From positions 1 through 24,961 of IMG/VR virus record IMGVR_UViG_3300032309_001721: 24,961 nt of DNA; one strand, 5' to 3'. A program made the position numbers and the translations under genes. Numbering within the stretch: the stretch's first letter is position 1; each line of letters opens with the position of its first letter. The stretch is from a virus. Below the pieces are notes generated by a model, which ran no database searches, was not told the origin of the DNA, and saw only the letters and a program-made list of their open reading frames with translations. Shown here piece by piece: positions 1-7,429 of the stretch.

Positions 1-1
1 C

Positions 2-985
2 TCTACCCAAGAATTAAGTGCAAAATATTTAGGGTCAAGTAGTAAAGTATTTAGAGGCTCTGATTTAAGATCTTTTGGAGACATATTAGAAGATTTTAGT
101 AAAGAACTTGAAGGTTTTGAGTACAGAATAGATTGTGATTTTGAAAATGATGCTTTTACTAGAACATTTACTTTTGTTCCCTTTATTGATCCACCTGTAA
201 GAATACCTGTAACATTCAAACAGTTAACATCTAATATTGCAACAATAACTACAAGCACTGCCCATGGGTTAGTTGCAGGGGATGAAACTGTTATTACAGA
301 GGTTGGCTCATCATTTGATGGAACAGTCACTGTTGTTAGTGCTCCTACTGCAACTACCTTTACTTTTTACTCTTATAACAACGATGTTCCTTCTACTGCA
401 TCTACAGGATATATAGGAGTAGTTCATCCGTTAAGTGTTTTAGGCGCTGATCAATATGTTTTTGAGTATCCAGGCAATATTTTTCAATTTACTTTAAATG
501 AAAATGCAGAAGACTCTGCTACTAGAATGTGGGTAGGTGGATCCGCTGATGGATTAGATGGCACCGCTAGTCAGCCTTACGCTGCTGCTGCTTCAAAAGA
601 TTTATTGAATCAAGGTTGGCCACTATTAGATGAGATCGAAGAAAAAAATGATGTAGATACTGTTGCTGCTGGTAAAGAGGCTTTGTATAACTATGCTTTA
701 GACTTTTTAGGAGAATCTAGACCTCCAGAGGCAACTTTTAACATAGAGGTTAATGGATCTTTAGATCCTGTTGTTGGCTCTTACTACCCAGGAGATTGGT
801 GCTCAATAATTCTTGACGATGAGTTTGTTAGAATGCGTTTAGCAACTGATTTAGAGCCTAGAGGTGATGTAATTGTTCGTAAAATTATTGCGTACACAGT
901 TAGTGTTCCAGAAACTCCATCTTTTCCAGAAAAAGTAACATTAACTCTTCAAACTGAATGGAAGGAGGATAGAAAAAATGTCTAG
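2..985 (+). CDS. Minor tail / tail-tip protein, 5'-truncated
   Basis: The reading frame is open from base 2 to the TAG at 983-985, giving 327 visible residues, so the gene begins upstream of the window and the ATG at 527 is internal (residue 176). The first 65 residues and the last 150 have the mixed alpha/beta look of actinophage tail-tip or baseplate-hub proteins of the Gp37-like type; this is recognition by eye. Residues about 76-125 carry an 'AHGL...GD' segment with Thr/Val-rich strands, a small beta module often inserted in phage virion proteins. The stop overlaps the next gene's start by 8 nt, so the two are co-translated. Role inferred: part of the tail tip that contacts the host. An exact structural role cannot be assigned without the N-terminus. 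Confidence 0.75.
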   Translation, partial: STQELSAKYLGSSSKVFRGSDLRSFGDILEDFSKELEGFEYRIDCDFENDAFTRTFTFVPFIDPPVRIPVTFKQLTSNIATITTSTAHGLVAGDETVITEVGSSFDGTVTVVSAPTATTFTFYSYNNDVPSTASTGYIGVVHPLSVLGADQYVFEYPGNIFQFTLNENAEDSATRMWVGGSADGLDGTASQPYAAAASKDLLNQGWPLLDEIEEKNDVDTVAAGKEALYNYALDFLGESRPPEATFNIEVNGSLDPVVGSYYPGDWCSIILDDEFVRMRLATDLEPRGDVIVRKIIAYTVSVPETPSFPEKVTLTLQTEWKEDRKNV

Positions 986-2312
986 TAGAAGACGTAACAG
1001 TAAAAAAAATCTAGGAACTAATCTATCTGACATACAAAGACGTCTGCGACGTATGGAGCGAAAGCCTATAAGAACTAGGCTTCAAAATAGAGTTATTAAA
1101 GGTGCTGCTATAGCCCCTAGCAGTATTACAGCGGATGAAGTCGATTTTGGTACTACTGTAATAACTAATGAAAATCCTTCAGATGTAATTATTAATCCAA
1201 AAGAAGGACAGGGAGTTATAAACCCAGATAATGGTGAATATTTACTTTTTTCTAGTGATGAAAATGATTATATTGCTGTAGCAGACGCTAATGCTCAGGC
1301 AACTGCTGATGGAAAAAACACCATTTACTCGCAAACAACAGCACCTTCCTCTGCTTCTTTAAAAACAAATGATATTTGGTACGACACAGATGATGGAAAC
1401 AAACTTTACGTATGGAACGGTACTGCTTGGGTAAATATTCAAGATACGGCAATTGCTGCTGCAGCTGCAGCTGCAACCGCTGCACAAAATACCGCGGATG
1501 GAAAAAATAAGGTATACCGTCAAGATGCTCAGCCTAGCGGTGGAACCTACGTGTCTGGTGATATTTGGTTTGATACAGATGATAACAACAAGATATATCG
1601 ATATAGCGGTACTGCATGGGTTGCGGTCCAACTTGGTGGAAATGCACTTGCAAATATAAGTGCAAACTCTATAACAACAGGAACAATTGATGCAAGTGTT
1701 ATAACAGTATCATCTATTAATGCAAGTAACATATCCACAGGCACACTTGCGGCTGAACGTATTGCTGCAAATAGTCTTGATGTAAGTGTTTTGCAGGCTG
1801 GAACACTTAGAGCAGGAACAATCTACACGGGAGACATTGTTGCATCGCAGATAACATCTGGAACAATAACTGGAAGAACAATTAGAACAGCAACTTCTGG
1901 AAGAAGAGTAGAGGTAGATGCAACGAATAACGCCTTGTCATTCTACAATGCAGCAGGTGATGCATTAGGTCATATAAGACCTGCAGACGATTATTCTGGG
2001 GTAATTATAAGTTCAGGTGGATCTGCCACCACTTCTTTTGTTGGATCATCTCATCCTAAAATGCTTATGTATCCATCTGGAACTGACGGTCAATTTAGTT
2101 TAATTTTAAATAGTGGAACAGCTGGTTTCTTTATTTCAAGTGCAGGTGGGGTACAAACAGCAACATTAGGTCCAACTAATACAACTACTCTTGCTGTTCC
2201 TTTTGGTTTAAGAGAGATTGGTTTTGCACAAGCTTCTGTTTTTCCAGATTTATCTTCAATAAATTCAATTTCTGGACCTGTAGAAGGTCAGATTGTATTA
2301 ACGTACACTTAA
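978..2312 (+). CDS. Minor tail / tail-fibre protein with duplicated WxDTDD motif
   Basis: 444 aa. An AAGGAGG Shine-Dalgarno at 962-968 sets the ATG at 978. The N-terminus is very basic (residues 4-36). Residues about 107-157 and 166-217 are two copies of a block reading IYxQ...P....GDIW(Y/F)DTDD.NK.Y.W.GTAWV, a module common in actinophage minor tail proteins, separated by an Ala-rich stretch (159-170). Residues about 222-305 are short repeats of the type 'I-x-x-G-T-I-x-A-x-x-I', as in trimeric beta-helical fibre shafts. A beta-rich C-terminal domain follows. Its position after a tail-tip gene and before an adhesin-like gene supports a tail fibre or spike. Fine function is inferred. Confidence 0.8.
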   Translation: MSSRRRNSKKNLGTNLSDIQRRLRRMERKPIRTRLQNRVIKGAAIAPSSITADEVDFGTTVITNENPSDVIINPKEGQGVINPDNGEYLLFSSDENDYIAVADANAQATADGKNTIYSQTTAPSSASLKTNDIWYDTDDGNKLYVWNGTAWVNIQDTAIAAAAAAATAAQNTADGKNKVYRQDAQPSGGTYVSGDIWFDTDDNNKIYRYSGTAWVAVQLGGNALANISANSITTGTIDASVITVSSINASNISTGTLAAERIAANSLDVSVLQAGTLRAGTIYTGDIVASQITSGTITGRTIRTATSGRRVEVDATNNALSFYNAAGDALGHIRPADDYSGVIISSGGSATTSFVGSSHPKMLMYPSGTDGQFSLILNSGTAGFFISSAGGVQTATLGPTNTTTLAVPFGLREIGFAQASVFPDLSSINSISGPVEGQIVLTYT

Positions 2313-2316
2313 AAAT

Positions 2317-3894
2317 ATGGCAGGATACATAAGAGCAAACTCCGCATGGAGAACACTTCAAAAAGGATTCATATACGCTAATGGCGCATGGAGAACAGTT
2401 CAAAACGGATTTTTGTACGCTAATGGGGCTTGGCGTACTTTTTTTTCAAGTGCGCAAACTACATATACTTTTAATTTTGGCAATACTATTCACATTGGTA
2501 CAAACGGTTATATTTCACTTGATAGTGGGCAGAGTACGTACACTATATCTAGCACCGTTGGTCGCGTACTAGGTATTCTTCCTGCAGATCTACAACTAAA
2601 CTCTATAAGATACGCTGCAGATAGTTCTAAGTTCTATATGTTCTACCGTGGAAAAAGACTTTCTGGAGGAACAGACTTTGAAATTGAGTATGAGGTTCAT
2701 TTTACAGACGGGCAAGACTACGCACTTATAAAATTAGTTGCGTTTCCAACAAGCACTTACTCTTTTACAGGCTACTACGTAAATGGATCAAGTGCTGGGT
2801 ATAGCCGTATCACTGCGACAAGAACTGTAGGTGCAGAATACAGAGTTTACTTTAGCACCGCCTCTGCGTTTGCTACTTCGTTTACCGAATATGGCACCTC
2901 AACACATGCTGTTTGGCTTGCGCAGAGCACATTGACATCAGGTAGCGCTGACGATGGGTACATCACCGTAGTTGCAAATCAAGGCGCATCTGCTCAGGCT
3001 CCGACCTCTGTTACAGCATCAAGTATTACTAACACCACCGCAACAGTTTCATGGACGGCTCCTACAAATGCAAACAGCGGAATGTCAGCAATTCAAAGTT
3101 ATGACTATTCAACTAACTCGGGGGCTAACTGGACATCAACTGGTACAAGTACATCAGCTAGTTTAACAGGTCTTACTGCAAATACTTCATATACGGTCTT
3201 AGTCAGAGCAAATAACTACTTTTTTACTGGAACAAACTACGGAAGTGTTACCTTCTCTACCACTAACCTTACAGTGCCTGGCGCTGTTAGAAATCTTAGT
3301 TCTAGTCCAATTAGTGGTGGAGCAAGGATATCTTGGGATGCCCCGTTAAGTGATGGCGGATCAGCAATTACTAGATATGAAGTAAGTAGAGACGGATTTC
3401 CTTATTTTAGCGTTGGTCTCAGTACTACTTATGATTATACACTTTCCCCTGGTACTTACACTATTTATGCAAGAGCAGTTAATGCTATCGGAAATGGCGC
3501 AGAATCTTCAATATCAGTCACAGTAGCAGCTCCTCCAGCCTCAGTCTCACAGATATATGGAGATACTGGAGGACGAATTGCAAATAACAACTGGAGAAAT
3601 CCAAAAGCTACTATGTACTACTACTTCTCTAACGTTACCTCTGCAACTGCAAGAATACAAAGGTCTCCAGATAATTCAACATGGACAAGTGGAGCTACAG
3701 AATCATTAAGCGTATCTGGAGGTTTTGCAACTCAATCAACTAATCAACCAGTTGGAACAACAAACGCATCTGGTAATTTTTGGTATAGGGCGCAAGTAAT
3801 AAGTTTGAACGGAACAACACTACCAACTCCAGTAACAAGTGGATCTGTTCAAAATACTGCAACTGCAAAAAGTTTTGTTCCGTTATATCCATAA
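2317..3894 (+). CDS. Large tail/adhesin protein with N-terminal repeats and fibronectin-III-like domains
   Basis: 525 aa. The ATG follows the previous TAA by 4 nt with no clear Shine-Dalgarno, which suggests re-initiation. Residues 4-42 contain three 15-residue repeats with the core 'ANGAWRT', a motif used in phage tail proteins. Residues about 50-205 form a beta-rich domain with a GTNGYIS segment that vaguely recalls nidogen-like folds (weak). Residues about 228-317 and 320-404 are fibronectin type III-like domains with the expected VSW/ISW and NTSYTVLVRA/GTYTIYARA strands. A further Ser/Thr-rich beta domain runs to the end. No catalytic motif is seen. A distal tail protein binding the host surface is the likely role. 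Confidence 0.78.
   Translation: MAGYIRANSAWRTLQKGFIYANGAWRTVQNGFLYANGAWRTFFSSAQTTYTFNFGNTIHIGTNGYISLDSGQSTYTISSTVGRVLGILPADLQLNSIRYAADSSKFYMFYRGKRLSGGTDFEIEYEVHFTDGQDYALIKLVAFPTSTYSFTGYYVNGSSAGYSRITATRTVGAEYRVYFSTASAFATSFTEYGTSTHAVWLAQSTLTSGSADDGYITVVANQGASAQAPTSVTASSITNTTATVSWTAPTNANSGMSAIQSYDYSTNSGANWTSTGTSTSASLTGLTANTSYTVLVRANNYFFTGTNYGSVTFSTTNLTVPGAVRNLSSSPISGGARISWDAPLSDGGSAITRYEVSRDGFPYFSVGLSTTYDYTLSPGTYTIYARAVNAIGNGAESSISVTVAAPPASVSQIYGDTGGRIANNNWRNPKATMYYYFSNVTSATARIQRSPDNSTWTSGATESLSVSGGFATQSTNQPVGTTNASGNFWYRAQVISLNGTTLPTPVTSGSVQNTATAKSFVPLYP
2326..2442 (+). repeat. Three 45-bp coding repeats at the 5' end of the adhesin gene
   Basis: The repeat encodes three imperfect 15-residue units (residues 4-42) with the core AN(S/G)AWRT and a preceding GF/GY-I/L-Y. 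Units two and three are closest to each other. Such repeats may form a small trimeric attachment domain and can change copy number. Confidence 0.8.
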
Positions 3895-3902
3895 GGAGAA
3901 AA

Positions 3903-4130
3903 ATGACACTTACAATAGAAGAAAAAATTAAGATAGTTGAAGAAAGAGTTCTTGAAGTAGAGAGGACAATAAGATATGCCCAAGATCCTTCTCAAGAGGA
4001 AATCGATGCTCAAATATTGACTGGAACACGAGAACATATAATCAATCAAGTTGCACGTCAAAAACAAGTAATTGCAGTATTTAATGGTATTCTAGACAAT
4101 TTAAGAAATGGTATTGACCAAATAGGTTAG
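3903..4130 (+). CDS. Small helical protein, unknown function
   Basis: 75 aa, preceded by a good Shine-Dalgarno (AAGGAG, 3893-3898). The sequence is charged and predicted helical, with heptad-like spacing in residues 5-30 (IEEKIKIVEERVLEVE) and again in 45-70. It sits 8 nt after the adhesin gene. Its start (T-x-E-E-K, then hydrophobics and an Arg) resembles that of the next gene at 4163, so the two may be distant paralogues. Small helical proteins after fibre genes are often assembly chaperones or virion accessory proteins; that role here is a guess from position. Confidence 0.7.
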   Translation: MTLTIEEKIKIVEERVLEVERTIRYAQDPSQEEIDAQILTGTREHIINQVARQKQVIAVFNGILDNLRNGIDQIG

Positions 4131-4162
4131 TACTTACATAAGATAAAAGAAAAGGAAAAATA

Positions 4163-4387
4163 ATGTCAAATACAGATATCACAAAGGAAGAGAAACTCAA
4201 CCTAATTGCGTCACGTATACGCGGTATAAAAATCAGTAAATACAGCGCCGAACTTAACATAGTTGAGCAAAACGCAACTGATGCTCCTGAAGCCAGTATT
4301 GTTGCGTCATCAAACAAGACGATAGACACAGCCGAGGCGCAAATTGCCGCACTTCAGGCTCAGTACGACGCAGTAAATGTAGAGTAA
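4163..4387 (+). CDS. Small helical protein, unknown function
   Basis: 74 aa, with an AAAGGA Shine-Dalgarno just upstream (4152-4157). It begins with a T-K-E-E-K-L-x-L-I-A-x-R-I pattern like the 3903 gene and ends in an Ala/Gln-rich helix (residues 54-70). No catalytic motif or membrane segment is seen. It lies between two other tiny helical genes at the end of the tail module, suggesting a shared accessory role such as fibre assembly. I do not recognise the family. Confidence 0.68.
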   Translation: MSNTDITKEEKLNLIASRIRGIKISKYSAELNIVEQNATDAPEASIVASSNKTIDTAEAQIAALQAQYDAVNVE

Positions 4388-4396
4388 TATAAAACT

Positions 4397-4561
4397 ATGG
4401 AGACACCAAAGACAAAAAACGAACTAATGATTATTGCCTTACAACAACGCATTGGCGAAATTACTGCAAATTATGAAGGGCAGATTGCTTCCCTTCGTGC
4501 TGACCTAACTCAACTTATGGAGATAGCAAGAATTACTGAAAATGAAACTAAAGAAACATAA
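4397..4561 (+). CDS. 54-aa coiled-coil micro-protein
   Basis: A 54-residue frame starts at ATG 4397-4399 and stops at TAA 4559-4561. It is helical, with hydrophobics spaced as in a coiled coil (residues 10-45) and a charged, Thr/Glu-rich tail. The stop overlaps the next gene's ATG as TAATG, a strong sign that it is translated and coupled to that gene. No Shine-Dalgarno is visible. A TAATAT hexamer lies 6 nt before the ATG, a spacing that would fit leaderless transcription. Function unknown. Confidence 0.62.
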   Translation: METPKTKNELMIIALQQRIGEITANYEGQIASLRADLTQLMEIARITENETKET

Positions 4562-5031
4562 TGTTTGAGGTAAAAGACAGTTCTAGAACTCTACAGTTTA
4601 ATGGAACACTACTGAGTAAATCTTCCTCGTGGCGTAAGGGCTCTGTCCGCTGGATTGAGTTTGCTCTTTATAAAACTGAAAACGGTTCTTATGTACTGTC
4701 TCGTATTGGAGTTTCTCTAATTTATCACGGAGCAACTTGTGAAAAAGTAGATCGATATAACTTAGTTGACGAGTTTACCGACAATCTTGAAGATGACGCT
4801 ATCCCTTGTGAAGAGTGTTCTCCGAATAGATCTTTGCCTATTATTTTCCCAGAAAAGTACCGCTACTGGGCTCAGGTAAGTGATAACCCTCAGCCAGTAT
4901 TAGACGCACTTTACAAATATAACGAGAATGGGGCAAGATACCTCACCTACGTTGCTCAGAAACTTTTAGACATTGCCGCTAAGAATGATGAGAATATAGA
5001 TCTTATCTATAGAGTAGAGACAATTCCATAA
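4561..5031 (+). CDS. Hypothetical protein, conserved-looking, just before DNA polymerase
   Basis: 156 aa. The ATG at 4561 shares a base with the stop of the 54-aa gene (TAATG). Residues about 25-60 are rich in aromatic and beta-forming residues (W..GSVRWIEFALYKTENGSY). Cys60, Cys83 and Cys86 (CEEC) could bind a metal, but no complete zinc-finger spacing is present. The C-terminal part (105-150) looks helical. It has the feel of a conserved actinophage hypothetical protein found near replication genes, but I cannot name a family or a function. Confidence 0.7.
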   Translation: MFEVKDSSRTLQFNGTLLSKSSSWRKGSVRWIEFALYKTENGSYVLSRIGVSLIYHGATCEKVDRYNLVDEFTDNLEDDAIPCEECSPNRSLPIIFPEKYRYWAQVSDNPQPVLDALYKYNENGARYLTYVAQKLLDIAAKNDENIDLIYRVETIP

Positions 5032-5068
5032 AAAAGAACTAAACTAAACCAAAACGACAGAAGGATAA

Positions 5069-6889
5069 ATGACAAACGGACTAGATGGAATTCAAGTAAG
5101 CCTTGTTGACTCTGTAGAAAAGGCAAACGAATTTATTTCTTGGTTAAGCCAACGCCGTCCTCATGATGCAATTGCTATTGATACCGAGACTGGAGAAAAA
5201 TTAGGTTCACCTAGAGACCATGCTTTATCTCCTTGGCATGGTGATCTTCGTTTGGTTCAAGTTGGTGATGGTATGCATGGCTGGTCTATTCCTTGGGCAG
5301 AATGGTCTGGAGTTTTTTATGAAGCAATGAATAAATTTGATGGACCTATTGTGTGCCACAATATTGCATTTGAAGCAAGATGGTTTGCAATTAAATCTAA
5401 TTGGGAAATACCTTGGCATCGAGCACATGACACAATGATTATGGCTCACCTAATTGATCCTCTAGGCCCTGGTGGATTAAAACCTTTATCAGCAAGACTT
5501 GTAGATGGTCATGCTGCCCACCTTCAAGATAAGTTAGATGTTGACCTAGCAAAAAATGGTTGGACTTGGGGAACTGTTCCTACAAACTTTGAGCCTTACT
5601 GGTCTTATGGCGCACTAGATACTATTTTAACAATGCGTCTGTGGGAAAAGTTTTACGAGAAGTGTGGTCCTAATCAGCCTTATCACAAAGCTTATGAAAT
5701 TGAGATGGCTGCTAGAAAGATAGTTACTCGTATGGAGATAAATGGAGCAAGAGTTGATTTAGATTATTCAAAACGTAAGTACGAAGAACTCATTGACTAC
5801 ACGGAGTCAGTAAAAGATTGGGCTGCTAAAACCTATGCTGGAACTAGCATCACTAGCAATATTCAATTAGTTAGGTTATTTGAAAAACTTGGCGCAGAGA
5901 TAACTGAAACTACTCCTTCTGGTCAAAAGTCTGCAAGTAAAGATCAACTTCACCTACTAACAATTCAAGGAAATGATGAGGTTAAAAATCTTGCCGAGAC
6001 AATTCTAAAACAGCGTAAAGCAGATAAACTAGCAAATACTTACTTCCTTAACTTCTTAAATAAATCAATTGATGGAATTGTTCACCCTTCTGTAAAGACT
6101 TTAGGTGCTCGTACATCTCGCATGTCTATCACCGACCCAGCGCTGCAAACCCTGCCAAAGGGAGATGACACTGTTCGCAGAGCATTTATACCTAAAGATA
6201 AAGATCACGTAATTATTACCTCAGACCTTGACCAAGTTGAGTTTCGTATGTTTGCTTCTTTATCTAAAGATCCTAATTTAATTAATCTTTTCAATCGCGC
6301 TGACGCAACTGGCTCAGATCCCTTTACCGAAATTGGTCGCGAGGTTTATCAAGAACCAGATATGACTCGTGCAGATAAAAGACGTAACTTAATTAAGGGA
6401 ATGGTCTATGGTCGTCTCTATGGCGCTGGAGTTGCTAAACAAGCACTCACCGCTGGAGTTCTAGAGTCTCAAATGAAATCTGTATCAGATGCTTTTGACA
6501 AGCGTTACCCAGGAATGATTAAGTTTCAAAGAGATATTGAAAATCTTGGTGCTCGTAGAGAAAGGGATGAAGGTCAGGGTTACATTTACACTTGGACTGG
6601 TCGTAAGATTCCTTGCGATGAAGGACGTGTCTACACGCTGATTAATTACTTAATCCAAGGTGGGGCAGCAGAAATATTTAAAAGTAATCTAATAAAACTT
6701 GATCAAGCAGACTTGACCGAGTACCTTATCGTTCCTGTACATGATGAAATTGTTTTACAAGCACCAAGGGATGAAGCAGAAGAAGTTAAGAAAGTAGTTC
6801 AGGAATGTATGACAACCACTGAAGGTTGGGATGTTCCACTAACTGCTGGAATAGATGGTCCGTTAGAGAACTGGGGAGAGAAGTACTAA
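5069..6889 (+). CDS. polA: DNA polymerase I-like (family A) with 3'-5' exonuclease domain
   Basis: 606 aa replicative phage polymerase lacking the 5'-3' exonuclease domain. A GAAGGA Shine-Dalgarno precedes ATG 5069. Proofreading motifs are present: Exo I DTETG (Asp38, Glu40), Exo II HNIAFE (Asn98, Glu102 where E. coli Pol I has Asp) and Exo III YGALD (Tyr180, Asp184). Polymerase motif A is DLDQVEFR (Asp386, Glu391). Motif B is R439..K443...Y447G..Y451G and motif C is HDE (His558, Asp559, Glu560), so all catalytic acids are in place. Tyr447 matches E. coli Phe762 and T7 Tyr526. It is translationally coupled (TAATG) to the resolvase gene. Role: synthesis of the phage genome with proofreading. 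Confidence 0.96.
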   Translation: MTNGLDGIQVSLVDSVEKANEFISWLSQRRPHDAIAIDTETGEKLGSPRDHALSPWHGDLRLVQVGDGMHGWSIPWAEWSGVFYEAMNKFDGPIVCHNIAFEARWFAIKSNWEIPWHRAHDTMIMAHLIDPLGPGGLKPLSARLVDGHAAHLQDKLDVDLAKNGWTWGTVPTNFEPYWSYGALDTILTMRLWEKFYEKCGPNQPYHKAYEIEMAARKIVTRMEINGARVDLDYSKRKYEELIDYTESVKDWAAKTYAGTSITSNIQLVRLFEKLGAEITETTPSGQKSASKDQLHLLTIQGNDEVKNLAETILKQRKADKLANTYFLNFLNKSIDGIVHPSVKTLGARTSRMSITDPALQTLPKGDDTVRRAFIPKDKDHVIITSDLDQVEFRMFASLSKDPNLINLFNRADATGSDPFTEIGREVYQEPDMTRADKRRNLIKGMVYGRLYGAGVAKQALTAGVLESQMKSVSDAFDKRYPGMIKFQRDIENLGARRERDEGQGYIYTWTGRKIPCDEGRVYTLINYLIQGGAAEIFKSNLIKLDQADLTEYLIVPVHDEIVLQAPRDEAEEVKKVVQECMTTTEGWDVPLTAGIDGPLENWGEKY

Positions 6890-7368
6890 TGAAATACATA
6901 GTCTCTGTAGATCCTGGTAAGGCAACAGGTGTTTGTTTAGTTGAGTGGTCTGGTTTGCCAGAAGAGGCTCCAGTAGTAAAGATGTCAGCAGAGGTTGATC
7001 CAGAAACATTTGCTTCTTGGATAGACACGGCTATGTCTATTGCTTTTTCTTCGGCGCAGTCCTACGATAATGTTTTGGTGGTTTGTGAGCGATTTGTTAT
7101 TACTGCTCAGACAGTGAGAAACTCACAAGCACCATTTAGTCTTGAACAGATAGGGGTTTTAAAGCATATGTGTCGAGTCAAAGAATATGACCCTGAAAAA
7201 ATTATTTTTCAATCCCCTGTAGATGCTAAGACAATGTTTCCTAATGATGCTTTAAAGAAGTTAGGCACTTGGCATAAAGGCGGAGAAGGCCATGCAAATG
7301 ACGCCATACGACACGCCCTTTTAAAGTTGGTTAAGATCGGTTGGAAGCCATTAGTTCTGCTAAAATAG
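6889..7368 (+). CDS. RuvC-like Holliday junction resolvase
   Basis: 159 aa. I choose ATG 6889, overlapping the polymerase stop as TAATG; the longer frame from 6826 would only add polymerase-overlapping, Cys/Trp-rich residues. The RNase H-like fold is indicated by a first strand YIVSVDPGKATG (Asp8), a central strand with VCERF (Glu67) and a C-terminal GHANDAIRHAL (His135, Asp138), the arrangement of catalytic acids in RuvC-type nucleases. The length fits bacterial RuvC and phage relatives. It should cut branched recombination or replication intermediates before packaging. Its place between polymerase and helicase agrees. Confidence 0.87.
   Translation: MKYIVSVDPGKATGVCLVEWSGLPEEAPVVKMSAEVDPETFASWIDTAMSIAFSSAQSYDNVLVVCERFVITAQTVRNSQAPFSLEQIGVLKHMCRVKEYDPEKIIFQSPVDAKTMFPNDALKKLGTWHKGGEGHANDAIRHALLKLVKIGWKPLVLLK
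7358..7366 (+). promoter_or_regulatory. Candidate extended -10 promoter before the helicase gene
   Basis: TGC-TAAAAT forms an extended -10 element overlapping the end of the resolvase gene. No convincing -35 hexamer lies 16-18 nt upstream. The predicted start site (about 7373) would give a leader of roughly 57 nt before the GTG at 7430. That leader begins with the arm of an inverted repeat, TATGGAC (7370-7376) with GTCCATA (7405-7411). Supported by sequence match only. Confidence 0.35.
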
Positions 7369-7429
7369 GTATGGACAGCAAAAAATAATCTAAAAACTAT
7401 TTCAGTCCATATATAGGTAAGGGGTCAAA

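Noticed and set aside
527-529. ATG 527 as the true start of the first gene
   Set aside because: The same frame is open to base 2 with tail-protein-like sequence, so the gene is truncated by the window edge.
6826-6888. Longer N-terminus for the resolvase starting at 6826
   Set aside because: The extra residues lie wholly inside the polymerase gene, have odd Cys/Trp content, and the TAATG-coupled ATG at 6889 leaves the conserved Asp8 strand at the expected place.
7371-7388. Five-codon leader peptide ATG...TAA before the helicase gene
   Set aside because: Too short to support, with no ribosome site and no attenuator-like codon run.
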